44,699 bases of DNA, from the NCBI RefSeq assembly GCF_000336775.1, contig NZ_AOLJ01000026.1, forward strand, positions 1 to 44,699. The letters are read 5' to 3'. The notes under the pieces were generated by a model, which was given only the letters and a program-made list of their open reading frames with translations, was not told the origin of the DNA and made no database searches. The position numbers and the translations under genes are program-made. This document shows, piece by piece, positions 1-7,432 of the stretch. Position 1 is the stretch's first letter, and every line of letters starts with the position of its first letter. The DNA is from Haloferax gibbonsii ATCC 33959. Its GTDB lineage: Archaea; Halobacteriota; Halobacteria; Halobacteriales; Haloferacaceae.

Positions 1-36
1 CTTGCCAGCCCGCTCAGAGATGTGTATAAGAGACAG
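1..36 (+). other. Nextera/Tn5 adapter at the left contig end (artifact)
   Basis: Bases 18-36 are the 19-base Tn5 mosaic end and bases 1-17 match the older Nextera primer 2 tail, lacking its first two bases. This is library sequence, not genome. Any reading frame started here gains the well-known spurious N-terminus MYKRQ. Genomic sequence begins at 37. Confidence 0.97.
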
Positions 37-525
37 GCTGTAGTTCGAGGGCGTCCCCGAGCGTCGCGGGGCGCTGTACCGCAGGTAGAGCCGCCCGTTG
101 TCGGCGAAATCGGGGTGGAAGGCGACGCCGAGGAAGCCGCGCTCGTCGTAGCCGTTGAGGTCGACGACGCGGTCGGTGATGTCGAGGTACGGTTCGCTCT
201 GTAGTCCCGAGTCGTCGTGCAGCCAGATTCGACCGGGCTGGTCGACGACGAACCGCCGCGACCCGCCGAACGCCTCGGGGACGGCAACGTCGACCGGCGA
301 GGCGAACCCGGTCGCCAGTGTCTCGTAGGCGACTTCGAGGCCCGCGAGTGAGCCGTCGGACCCGCCGTTCGCGGTCGCGGTCGCCCCGTCAGTCTCGTCT
401 GGCGTCGCGTCGCTGTCGGTCGTTCCCCCGGCTCCGTCGTCGGTCGGGGCGCTCGCACAGCCCGCGAGGCCGCCGAGGAGGGTCGCGCCGGTCGCGGCGA
501 GGAAATCGCGTCGGGAACCGTTCAT
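37..525 (-). CDS. PQQ-dependent sugar dehydrogenase family lipoprotein, 3' truncated
   Basis: The first 163 codons of a secreted glucose/sorbosone dehydrogenase (YliI/Asd family) are present; the gene runs off the contig where the adapter was joined. The N-terminus has a twin-arginine motif (SRRDF), a hydrophobic stretch and a lipobox-like LAGC near residue 23, so a Tat-exported, lipid-anchored precursor is expected. A Ser/Thr/Asp/Gly-rich linker follows, then the start of a six-bladed propeller: the blade elements ATGFASPVDVAVP, VVDQPGRIW and RGFLGVAFHPDFADNGRLY are typical of the family. Family members oxidise aldose sugars outside the membrane using PQQ. The catalytic His and the PQQ ligands lie in the missing part, so activity cannot be judged. 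The ATG at 525 is the only start that keeps the Tat signal. Confidence 0.85.
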
Positions 526-666
526 GTCGACGTAGAGCGGCGCGACCGGAGTAAGGCTTGCTACGACCGAGCTGGCGAGCCCTCTCCCGTTCGCCCACGG
601 CCCCGCGACTCGAATCGAGCGGCGATTCCGAATCCCTTACCACCCGATAGTGACGACGGGTACGAC

Positions 667-1614
667 ATGGACGCGGTACTCGCCGCCGACGACCTCAGGA
701 AGTCCTACGGCGACGTGGAGGCGCTCTCGGGCGTCTCCCTGTCGGTCGCCGAGGGAGAGGTCTTCGGCCTCATCGGTCCGAACGGCGCGGGGAAGACGAC
801 GCTGGTTCGCGCCCTCACGGGCACGACCGCGGTGGATTCGGGGTCGGCGGCCATCCTCGGGCGCGACCCGACCGAGGTCGACCGCCAGCGCCTCGGCGTC
901 CTCCCGCAGGAGTTCCGACCCGCGGGTCGGCTCTCCGCCCGCGAACTCGTGGCCTACTACGCTGGGCTCTACGACGACGCCCGCGACCCCGACGCGGTGC
1001 TCGACGAGGTCGGCCTCGCCGACGCCGCCGACACGTGGTACGAGAACCTCTCGGGCGGCCAACAGCGCCGCGCCTGCATCGCCCTGACGCTCGTCAACGA
1101 CCCCGACGTGCTGTTCTTGGACGAGCCGACGACCGGCATCGACCCCGCGGGCCGCCGGTCGCTGTGGGGGCTCGTCGAGGACCTCGCCGCCGGCGGGACG
1201 ACGGTGTTTCTCACCAGCCACTCGATGGAGGAGATAGAGCGCCTCGCCGACCGCGTGGGCCTGCTCAACGCGGGCGAACTCGTCACGGTCGGCGAGCCGG
1301 ACGACCTCGTTACCGAGTACGGCGGCGAGAGCCGCCTCGTCGTCCGGACCGACGGCGACGCCGACGCGGCCCTCGGGTCGGTGTCGCTGCCGACCGCGCT
1401 CGACGCGACGGTGTCGGGAGACGGCATCACCGTCCACGGCGTCGGCCCGCGCGACATCGGCGACGTGGTCGCCGCCTTCGACGACGCGGGCGTCGTCTAC
1501 GAGTCGCTCGTCTGGAAACAGCCCGGCCTCGAAGAGGTCTACCTCTCGTTGACCGGCGAGCAGTTCGAGGCGGCCCGGCCCGCCGCGGCCGCCGCGGTCG
1601 GAGGTGACAGATGA
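667..1614 (+). CDS. ABC-2 type exporter, ATP-binding protein
   Basis: A 315-residue nucleotide-binding subunit of an ABC-2 exporter of the CcmA/DrrA/NatA type. Visible motifs are Walker A GPNGAGKT at residues 37-44, signature LSGGQ at 128-132, Walker B VLFLDE at 148-153 and an H-loop in LTSHSMEE. The C-terminal hundred residues form the small extension usual in drug, sodium and polysaccharide exporters. The stop overlaps the permease start in an ATGA at 1611-1614, so the two are translationally coupled and should form one transporter with a homodimer of each subunit. Nothing in the sequence identifies the substrate. The ATG at 667 directly precedes the first strand of the ABC fold. Confidence 0.92.
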   Translation: MDAVLAADDLRKSYGDVEALSGVSLSVAEGEVFGLIGPNGAGKTTLVRALTGTTAVDSGSAAILGRDPTEVDRQRLGVLPQEFRPAGRLSARELVAYYAGLYDDARDPDAVLDEVGLADAADTWYENLSGGQQRRACIALTLVNDPDVLFLDEPTTGIDPAGRRSLWGLVEDLAAGGTTVFLTSHSMEEIERLADRVGLLNAGELVTVGEPDDLVTEYGGESRLVVRTDGDADAALGSVSLPTALDATVSGDGITVHGVGPRDIGDVVAAFDDAGVVYESLVWKQPGLEEVYLSLTGEQFEAARPAAAAAVGGDR

Positions 1615-2366
1615 GCCTCGCCGCCCGCGTCCGCGCTGAGTTCGTCGCCTCGTGGCACGCGTTCCTCCGGCGGCGGACGGCGGTGTTCTTCACGTTCTTC
1701 TTCCCCGCCATCATCGTCGTCATCTTCGGGGCGCTCGTGCAGACCCAGCCGACCGGCGGCGGCCTGTTCGCCGAGCCGAAGGAGTACTACATCGCCGGCT
1801 ACCTCGCGGTCGTCGTGCTGTTCACCCCGCTGTCGCGCGTGGGTAGCACCATCGCGCGCCACCGCGAGGGAAGCCGCTTCGAGAAGCTGGCGACGACGCC
1901 GCTGTCTCGGGCCGAGTGGCTCCTCGCGCACTCGCTCGTCAACGTCGTCGTCATCGGCCTCGCGGCGCTGTTGCTCCTCGCGCTGTCGGCGCTCGTGACC
2001 GGCGCGTCGATTCCGCTGACGCCCGCGACGCTCGCCATCGTCCCCTTCGTCGCGCTCGGCGTGACGCTGTTTTGCGGCCTCGGGGCCGTCATCGGGAGCG
2101 TCGCCGACTCGCAGGACGGCGTCATCGCCGCGAGCAACGCTATCGCGCTTCCCCTGCTCTTCCTCTCGGAGACGTTCGTGACGCCCGACCTGCTCCCGCC
2201 GTGGTTCGTCCCGGCGCTGAACCTCTCGCCGCTCACGTACTTCGCCCGCGGCGTCCGGGCGCTCACCTACGGCGGCGGCGACTGGGTCACCAACCTCGCG
2301 GTGCTCGCGGTGCTCGCGGTCGCGTTCTTCGCGGCGGGCACGGCGGCGATTCCGCGGACCGACTGA
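1611..2366 (+). CDS. ABC-2 type exporter, permease
   Basis: A 251-residue membrane subunit with about six hydrophobic segments and the ABC-2 permease layout: an amphipathic N-terminus, a first transmembrane helix around residues 24-43, an extracytoplasmic loop and a conserved C-terminal half. The segment LLFLSETFVTPDLLPPW followed by LNLSPLTYFARGVR is the typical ABC-2 signature region. The start overlaps the upstream ATPase gene by four bases, which fixes the start and the pairing. Related haloarchaeal pairs are annotated only as multidrug or unknown-substrate exporters, and I cannot refine that here. Confidence 0.9.
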   Translation: MSLAARVRAEFVASWHAFLRRRTAVFFTFFFPAIIVVIFGALVQTQPTGGGLFAEPKEYYIAGYLAVVVLFTPLSRVGSTIARHREGSRFEKLATTPLSRAEWLLAHSLVNVVVIGLAALLLLALSALVTGASIPLTPATLAIVPFVALGVTLFCGLGAVIGSVADSQDGVIAASNAIALPLLFLSETFVTPDLLPPWFVPALNLSPLTYFARGVRALTYGGGDWVTNLAVLAVLAVAFFAAGTAAIPRTD

Positions 2367-2435
2367 GCCGGCGCACCACCCGCCCGCGGCGCTCGGGGGC
2401 GCTCGCGAGGGCGTCCGACGCGCCCGCAAACTCAA

Positions 2436-2465
2436 GCCTTAACCCGCGGCCGACCCCACGTGGGG
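2436..2465 (+). promoter_or_regulatory. TATA-like box and 12-base perfect palindrome before the 2468 gene
   Basis: A TATA-like GCCTTAACC lies at 2436-2444, about 28 bases before the ATG at 2468, as expected for a leaderless archaeal gene. Between them, 2454-2465 reads CCCCACGTGGGG, a perfect palindrome ending two bases before the ATG. That position would let a dimeric regulator block initiation. No regulator is known for it. Confidence 0.45.
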
Positions 2466-2467
2466 GC

Positions 2468-2752
2468 ATGGTCGAAACTGAGACGTACACCATCGAAGGA
2501 CCGGACGGAGACACCGAAGCGCTCGAACTCCCCGCGGGCCTCGTCGACATCTTCTCGGAGCAGGGCGAAGACCCGACCGACGTCGTCGCCGACGTCGTCG
2601 TGCAGGCGTTCGCACAGCAGGCCCACGTCGTCGCTCACCACAGCGAGGGCGGCGCGCCGGCCGACATCGCCGAAATCAACGAGAAGATGGAAGAACTGTT
2701 CGAAGAGCGCTTCGGCGTCCCGCTCTCGGACGCGCTCGGCCACTCGCACTAA
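2468..2752 (+). CDS. Conserved small acidic haloarchaeal protein of unknown function
   Basis: This 94-residue, strongly acidic protein has no membrane segment. It starts VETETYTIEGPDG, continues with a Leu/Val-rich helix region containing VVADVVVQAFAQQ, and ends with a helical segment (EINEKMEELFEERFG) and a His-containing tail. I recognise it only as the kind of short protein conserved across haloarchaea; I know no function. The ATG at 2468 is chosen because it sits 28 bases after a TATA-like box and starts the acidic part; the upstream continuation of the frame is arginine-rich antisense-like sequence. It stands alone after the ABC exporter and converges on the ZIP transporter gene. Confidence 0.75.
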   Translation: MVETETYTIEGPDGDTEALELPAGLVDIFSEQGEDPTDVVADVVVQAFAQQAHVVAHHSEGGAPADIAEINEKMEELFEERFGVPLSDALGHSH

Positions 2753-2839
2753 GTCGAGTTCGCGGTCGCTGTTTTCTCTGCCGTTCCGAGTCGAAGGCGA
2801 GAGCCGCGCGTCTGAGCCGTCGTGGCGGGTCCGCGGCGC

Positions 2840-3652
2840 TCAGATGAACGCCAGCGGGACCATGATAGCGAAGCCGGCGGCGAGTCCGGCGAGCAGTTCG
2901 ACCCGACCGCCGCGCGGGAGGCGCTCGCCGAGTTCGAGCGCCTCGGGGATGAACTCCGTGAGGACGAGAAAGACCATCGCGCCCGCGGCGAAGCCGAAGC
3001 CGAACGGGAGGAACTCCCGCGCGATGCGGACGAAGTAGAAGGCGATGACCGCGCCGATGGGCTGGGGCAGACTGGAGAAGATGGCCCACCAGACGAGCTT
3101 CCAGTTCGAGACGTTCATCGACCGGAGCGGGATGGAGATAGCCAGCCCCTCGGGGACGTTGTGAATCGAGATGGCGATAGTCATGAACACCGCGAGCAGC
3201 GGGACGACGAAGCCGAACAGCTGGAAGCCGCCGTCGAGGCCGAGGTCGGCGAAGGAGACGCCGACGGCGACGCCCTCGGGGAAGCTGTGGACGGTGAGGA
3301 TGCCGAGAATCAACAGCAGTTTGCGGAAGTCGGCCTCCTCGTACTGCTTCGGGTTGACCTCCGCGCCCTCGATGACGTGGTGGGCGACGAGGACGAGCGC
3401 GACGCCCGCGAGCATCCCGATACCGAGTTGCAGCGGCGTCCCGTTGGCGAGGCCCTCGAAGACGAGTCCGAACAGCGACGCCGACACCATGATGCCCGAG
3501 GCGATGCCCCACAGCGCCACGTTCCAGCGGTCGCTCACGTCGGAGACGAAGAAGAACGGAATCGCGCCGAGTCCGGTCGCGATGGCCGTGACGAGCCCGG
3601 CGAGAAAGACGAACGCGAGCGCAGAAAACTGGTCCATACCGAACGTAATCAT
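2840..3652 (-). CDS. ZIP family divalent metal transporter
   Basis: A 270-residue polytopic protein with eight hydrophobic segments. The two ZIP metal-site motifs are HSFPEGVAVG in helix IV and HNVPEGLAI in helix V. A short charged cytoplasmic loop (NPKQYEEADF) lies before helix IV, as in ZupT-like members. ZIP proteins bring Zn, Fe or Mn into the cytoplasm; the exact metal cannot be told from sequence. Starts are possible at 3682, 3652 and 3637. I prefer 3652 because a TATA-like AAGTATATGG at 3680-3688 on the minus strand would start the transcript near 3658. An inverted repeat lies between box and start and suggests metal-dependent control. Confidence 0.9.
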   Translation of the reverse strand: MITFGMDQFSALAFVFLAGLVTAIATGLGAIPFFFVSDVSDRWNVALWGIASGIMVSASLFGLVFEGLANGTPLQLGIGMLAGVALVLVAHHVIEGAEVNPKQYEEADFRKLLLILGILTVHSFPEGVAVGVSFADLGLDGGFQLFGFVVPLLAVFMTIAISIHNVPEGLAISIPLRSMNVSNWKLVWWAIFSSLPQPIGAVIAFYFVRIAREFLPFGFGFAAGAMVFLVLTEFIPEALELGERLPRGGRVELLAGLAAGFAIMVPLAFI

Positions 3653-3660
3653 TCGGTGCC

Positions 3661-3688
3661 GATAAGTATTATCATATTCCATATACTT
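3661..3688 (-). promoter_or_regulatory. ZIP gene promoter with inverted repeat
   Basis: On the minus strand AAGTATATGG (3688-3679) is TATA-like. Downstream, 3673-3661 reads GATAATACTTATC, a GATAA-N3-TTATC inverted repeat placed between box and start. A metal-responsive DtxR/SirR-type repressor site is an inference from position and from the nature of the gene. Confidence 0.4.
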
Positions 3689-3881
3689 TTGGTTGGCCTA
3701 AAATATGAATTGCAGATAGCTGCGCTCTACTGATTTAGACGGGCCAAAAACTCCCGTCGTATATATAATCTGTATTCTGATATATTCGTCGTCGAGAGCG
3801 ATTGCTCGCCGGCGATAGACGGTGAAGAAAAGACGTCGGTTCCGCGGTACACTCGTACCGAGCGCACCGGGCGGAGCGTGT

Positions 3882-4634
3882 TCAGTCGTCGGCCGGCGAC
3901 GCGCCCTCCGGCGAGTCGCTGTCGCCGCCCATGGGCGAGACGGGGGTGGCCGCGACGGAGCGGGCCGAACCCATCCAGCGCTCGACGTTGGCCGAGACGT
4001 AGTCGCGCGCGCCGAAGGCGACCGCGCCGCCGACGCCGATGGCGAGGGCCGCGGCGATGCCCCACGCGAACGCCTGCGCGATGGTGAACAGGATGGCCAC
4101 GTCGATGCCCATCGTGCTCAGACCGATGACGACGGCGGTGAAGTAGAGGAACATCCGGGTTCCGACCGCGAAGACGCTCGTGTACGGCGTCTCGGTCGCG
4201 GCGCGGGTCCGCGTGATGGCGTCACCGATGAAGTCGGCGACGACGAACCCGAGGACGATGACGAGCAGGCCGGCCACGAACGACGGCGCGTACGACGCCG
4301 CGGTCGAGACCCATTCGGAGAACAGGTCGACCGCGAGCACGTCGGCGGCCGCGAGGACGGCGATGGCGTAGACGAACCACTTACCGAGCGTCCCGAACGC
4401 GCCCGAGACGGCCTTTTCGGTCCCGCCGAGAATCTTCCCGACGGGCGTCGCCAACACCGCCTTGTCGACCTCGACGCGGTCGGCGACCCGCGTGATGAGT
4501 CGGGCGGCGATGCTGCCGATGAACCAGCCGACGATGAGTATTAAGAGCGCGCCCACGAGCCGCGGGACGAACGCGAGCACGGCGTTAGTCAACTCTGCGA
4601 TGGACTCTGTCAACGTGACTTGTAACGGGTACAT
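3882..4634 (-). CDS. Mechanosensitive-channel-like (TM-helix repeat) membrane protein
   Basis: A 250-residue integral membrane protein with roughly four or five hydrophobic helices. It carries two copies of the element seen in the conserved TM-helix region next to MscS channels: AFVPRLVGALLILIVGWFIG near the N-terminus and SYAPSFVAGLLVIVLGFVV about 100 residues later. The C-terminal tail is acidic and probably cytoplasmic. The MscS beta domain is missing, so I call it MscS-like rather than a proven channel. A role in osmotic response is inferred from family only. The ATG at 4634 follows an AT-rich region, and a perfect inverted repeat touches the start codon. The frame is open further upstream, but that part is not hydrophobic-channel-like. 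Confidence 0.78.
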   Translation of the reverse strand: MYPLQVTLTESIAELTNAVLAFVPRLVGALLILIVGWFIGSIAARLITRVADRVEVDKAVLATPVGKILGGTEKAVSGAFGTLGKWFVYAIAVLAAADVLAVDLFSEWVSTAASYAPSFVAGLLVIVLGFVVADFIGDAITRTRAATETPYTSVFAVGTRMFLYFTAVVIGLSTMGIDVAILFTIAQAFAWGIAAALAIGVGGAVAFGARDYVSANVERWMGSARSVAATPVSPMGGDSDSPEGASPADD

Positions 4635-4650
4635 TGTTCCGGGTGGAACA
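4635..4650 (-). promoter_or_regulatory. Inverted repeat abutting the start codon of the MscS-like gene
   Basis: The sequence TGTTCC-GGGT-GGAACA has perfect six-base arms and ends at the base before the ATG (4634, minus strand). AT-rich TATA-like stretches lie 35-60 bases upstream (4670-4680 and 4691-4700). It could be an operator over the transcription start or a hairpin that hides the start codon. Confidence 0.4.
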
Positions 4651-4844
4651 TCGCGCGCCCGACAGTTAGTTAAGAATAGAAGAACCGTGAATAAAATTAT
4701 CTCGTAATCGGAACCCTCCGATTTCGCCGATACTCGGAGAAACCGGACGGAGCGGCGGGCTGCGGGTCGAAACGTCCGTTCCTCGTTCGACTCGCTCACC
4801 GGCGAGACAGTCTCGGGTGCGGGTGCGTCCGCCGTGATTTAATC

Positions 4845-5105
4845 TCAGCTTGATTCGTCGCCGCGGTCGCGGGACTCGGTGCGCTCGTCGGCGAGGCGGC
4901 CGAGCTGTGTCGCGATTTCTTCCATGGCGACGACGAGCCGAGCGGCGTACCAGAGGACGACGACGGCGACGACGAGGAACACCCACGCGAGAATCTGCTG
5001 GGCGATGAGGAGCGCGTAGGCGAGCGTCAACACGAGGAAGACGACGACGGCGACTTTCGCGCCGGTGGACCGATGAAGCGGCGCGTCGGGGGAGGGGTTC
5101 GACAC
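4845..5105 (-). CDS. Small two-helix membrane protein of unknown function
   Basis: An 86-residue protein with a short polar N-terminus, two adjoining hydrophobic segments at about residues 16-36 and 37-57, and a charged C-terminus rich in Asp, Glu and Arg (EEIATQLGRLADERTES) that may form a helix. The start is GTG at 5105, supported by a minus-strand TATA-like CATAATG at 5136-5130, 28 bases upstream, so it looks leaderless. I do not recognise a family beyond conserved haloarchaeal membrane proteins. It is read divergently from acd and precedes the MscS-like gene on the same strand with its own spacing of over 200 bases. Confidence 0.65.
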   Translation of the reverse strand: MSNPSPDAPLHRSTGAKVAVVVFLVLTLAYALLIAQQILAWVFLVVAVVVLWYAARLVVAMEEIATQLGRLADERTESRDRGDESS

Positions 5106-5201
5106 AACCCATCGTTTTCAGGGGATGACATTATGTGTTTGGCCGCCGCGGGCCGGCGGTGTCGACCCCCTACTGACGAGCGTAACCGGCCCAATTCTGT
5201 G

Positions 5202-5289
5202 GTATAAATCACGAACCATACCGATTAATTGCGCTACTGTATCGTGCCACCAAAGGCCGTGAGACGCCCCACACCACCGAGTTTATCAG
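5202..5289 (+). promoter_or_regulatory. Two tandem TATA-like boxes upstream of acd
   Basis: GTTTATCAG at 5281-5289 lies 28 bases before the acd ATG and fits a leaderless transcript. A stronger TATAAAT at 5203-5209 would start a second transcript near 5230, giving an untranslated leader of about 80 bases. Two promoters for one gene would allow carbon-source control; this is inferred from sequence only. Confidence 0.45.
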
Positions 5290-5312
5290 TCAATGACGGG
5301 AATCAACAACCA

Positions 5313-7406
5313 ATGGGAGAGCTATCCGAATTGTTCGCGCCGAACCGAATCGCGGTGGTCGGTGCGACCGAGCGCGAAGGAGCAATCGGGCGGGCAATCA
5401 TGGACAACCTCATCGACGAGTTCGACGGTGAGGTCGTTCCGGTCAACCCCAAGTACGACGAACTGTTCGGCCTGCAGTGCTACGGCGACGTCGGCGAGAC
5501 GAACGCCGACCTCGCGGTCATCGTCGTTCCCCCGAAGGTCGTCCTCCCCGCGATGAAGTCCGCCGGGGAAGCGGGCATCGAGAACGTGGTGGTCATCACC
5601 GCCGGCTTCGGCGAGACGGGCAGCGAGGGCGCCGCCCGCGAGCAGGAACTCCGCGACATCGCCGAGGAGTACGACCTCAACGTCGTCGGCCCGAACAGCC
5701 TGGGCATCATGAACACGGACGTCGGCATGAACGCGACGTTCGGCCCCGACATGGCCCTCGACGGCAACATGTCCTTCATGAGCCAGTCGGGCGCGTTCAT
5801 CACGGCCGTCATCGACTGGGCCAACGACGAGGACATCGGCTTCAAGGACATCGTTTCGCTGGGTAACAAGGCCGTCCTCGACGAGGCCGACTTCATCGAG
5901 GCGTGGAACGACGACCCCGACACCGAGGTCATCATCGGCTACCTCGAAGGCATCTCGGCGGGCCGCGAGTTCATCGACTCCGCCCGCGACGTGACGAAGG
6001 ACACGCCCATCGTCCTCGTCAAGTCCGGCAAGACCGACGCCGGCGCGCAGGCCGCCTCCTCGCACACCGGCACCATCGCCGGCTCCGACGCGGCCTACGA
6101 GGCCGGCCTCGAACAGGCTGGCGTCATCCGCGCGGACTCCGTCCAGCACCTGTTCGACACCGCCCGCGTGCTGGGCGACCAGCCGCTCCCCGAGAACAAG
6201 GACGTCGCCGTCATCACGAACGCCGGCGGCCCCGGCGTCATGACGACCGACGCCATCGGCGAGTCGGAGCTGAAGATGGCCGACTTCACCGACGAGACGC
6301 TCGAAGCCTTCTCCGAGTCGCTGCCCGCCGAGGGGAACATCTACAACCCGGTCGACATCGTCGGCGACGCCGACAACGCCCGGTTCAAGGAGGCCCTCGA
6401 CGTGGCGCTCGCCGACGACAACGTCGGCATGGCGCTCGTCTTGACCTGTCCGACGGCCGTCCTCGACTACAACCAGCTCGCCGCCGACACCGTCGAACTC
6501 CAACAGGAGTACGACAAGCCCATCGCCGCCTGCTTCATGGGCGGCGAGCGCGTCGACGCCGCCTCCGACGTGATGAAAGACGCCGGCATCCCGAACTACT
6601 TCGACCCCTCGCGCGCCGTCGACGGCCTCGAAGCCCTCTCGGAGTACGCCGACATCCGCCAGCGCGAGTACGACGCGCCCACCGAGTTCGACGTGGACCG
6701 CGAGCGCGCCCGCGACATCCTCGAAACCGTCAAGGAGCGCGACGAGACCCGCCTCGGCGTCGAGGCGATGGAACTGCTCGACGCCTACGGCATCGAGACG
6801 CCGACGGGCGACATCGTCGACGACCCCGCCGACGCGCTCGACGTCGCGGAGCGCATCGACGGCGACGTCGTGATGAAAATCGTCAGCCCGGACATCCTCC
6901 ACAAGTCCGACATCGGCGGCGTCAAGGTCGGCGTCGAAAACGAGGAGGTCTACGACGCCTACGAGGACCTCATCACCCGCGCGAAGAACTACCAGCCCGA
7001 CGCCAACATCCTCGGCGTGCAGGTCCAGGAGATGGTGAACCTCGACGACGGCGTCGAGACCATCGTCGGCATGAACCGCGACCCGCAGTTCGGCCCGCTC
7101 ATGATGTTCGGCCTCGGCGGCATCTTCGTGGAAATCCTCGAGGACACGACGTTCCGCGTCGCGCCCGTCTCCGAGGCGGAAGCCGAGGACATGACGAAGG
7201 AGATCGACGCCGCGCCGATGCTCCGCGGTGCCCGCGGGAACGACCCGGTCGACATCGGCGGCATCACGGAGACCATCCAGCGGCTCTCCCAACTGGTCAC
7301 CGACTTCCCGGCCATCCTCGAACTCGACATCAACCCGCTCGTCGCGCTACCGGACGGCGTGAAGGCCGTCGACGTTCGACTCACCGTCGACCCGGACGAA
7401 CTTTAA
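5313..7406 (+). CDS. acd: Acetate-CoA ligase (ADP-forming), fused alpha-beta
   Basis: This 697-residue enzyme converts acetyl-CoA, ADP and phosphate to acetate, ATP and CoA, the archaeal route of acetate formation with ATP gain. Domain order is a CoA-binding Rossmann domain (IAVVGATEREGAIGRA, residues 13-28), succinyl-CoA synthetase-like ligase domains with SQSGAFI at 158-164, and the phosphorylated histidine in ASSHTGTIAG (His 251). A C-terminal ATP-grasp domain follows, with DVVMKIVSPDILHKSD and GLGGIFVEILED. Alpha and beta parts lie in one chain, the usual haloarchaeal form; in Pyrococcus they are separate subunits. The ATG at 5313 fits both the CoA-binding domain and the TATA box. The next gene follows after 26 bases and is probably cotranscribed. 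Confidence 0.95.
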   Translation: MGELSELFAPNRIAVVGATEREGAIGRAIMDNLIDEFDGEVVPVNPKYDELFGLQCYGDVGETNADLAVIVVPPKVVLPAMKSAGEAGIENVVVITAGFGETGSEGAAREQELRDIAEEYDLNVVGPNSLGIMNTDVGMNATFGPDMALDGNMSFMSQSGAFITAVIDWANDEDIGFKDIVSLGNKAVLDEADFIEAWNDDPDTEVIIGYLEGISAGREFIDSARDVTKDTPIVLVKSGKTDAGAQAASSHTGTIAGSDAAYEAGLEQAGVIRADSVQHLFDTARVLGDQPLPENKDVAVITNAGGPGVMTTDAIGESELKMADFTDETLEAFSESLPAEGNIYNPVDIVGDADNARFKEALDVALADDNVGMALVLTCPTAVLDYNQLAADTVELQQEYDKPIAACFMGGERVDAASDVMKDAGIPNYFDPSRAVDGLEALSEYADIRQREYDAPTEFDVDRERARDILETVKERDETRLGVEAMELLDAYGIETPTGDIVDDPADALDVAERIDGDVVMKIVSPDILHKSDIGGVKVGVENEEVYDAYEDLITRAKNYQPDANILGVQVQEMVNLDDGVETIVGMNRDPQFGPLMMFGLGGIFVEILEDTTFRVAPVSEAEAEDMTKEIDAAPMLRGARGNDPVDIGGITETIQRLSQLVTDFPAILELDINPLVALPDGVKAVDVRLTVDPDEL

Positions 7407-7432
7407 ACACTTCACCACCCTACCATCCAACA

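Noticed and set aside
22-204. Short plus-strand frame beginning MYKRQ
   Set aside because: The start codon and first residues are encoded by the adapter; the rest is antisense to the sugar dehydrogenase.
5322-7292. 656-residue minus-strand frame opposite acd
   Set aside because: Its composition (Asp/Val/Leu/His/Arg repeats) is the mirror of a GC-rich coding strand, and acd has complete family motifs.
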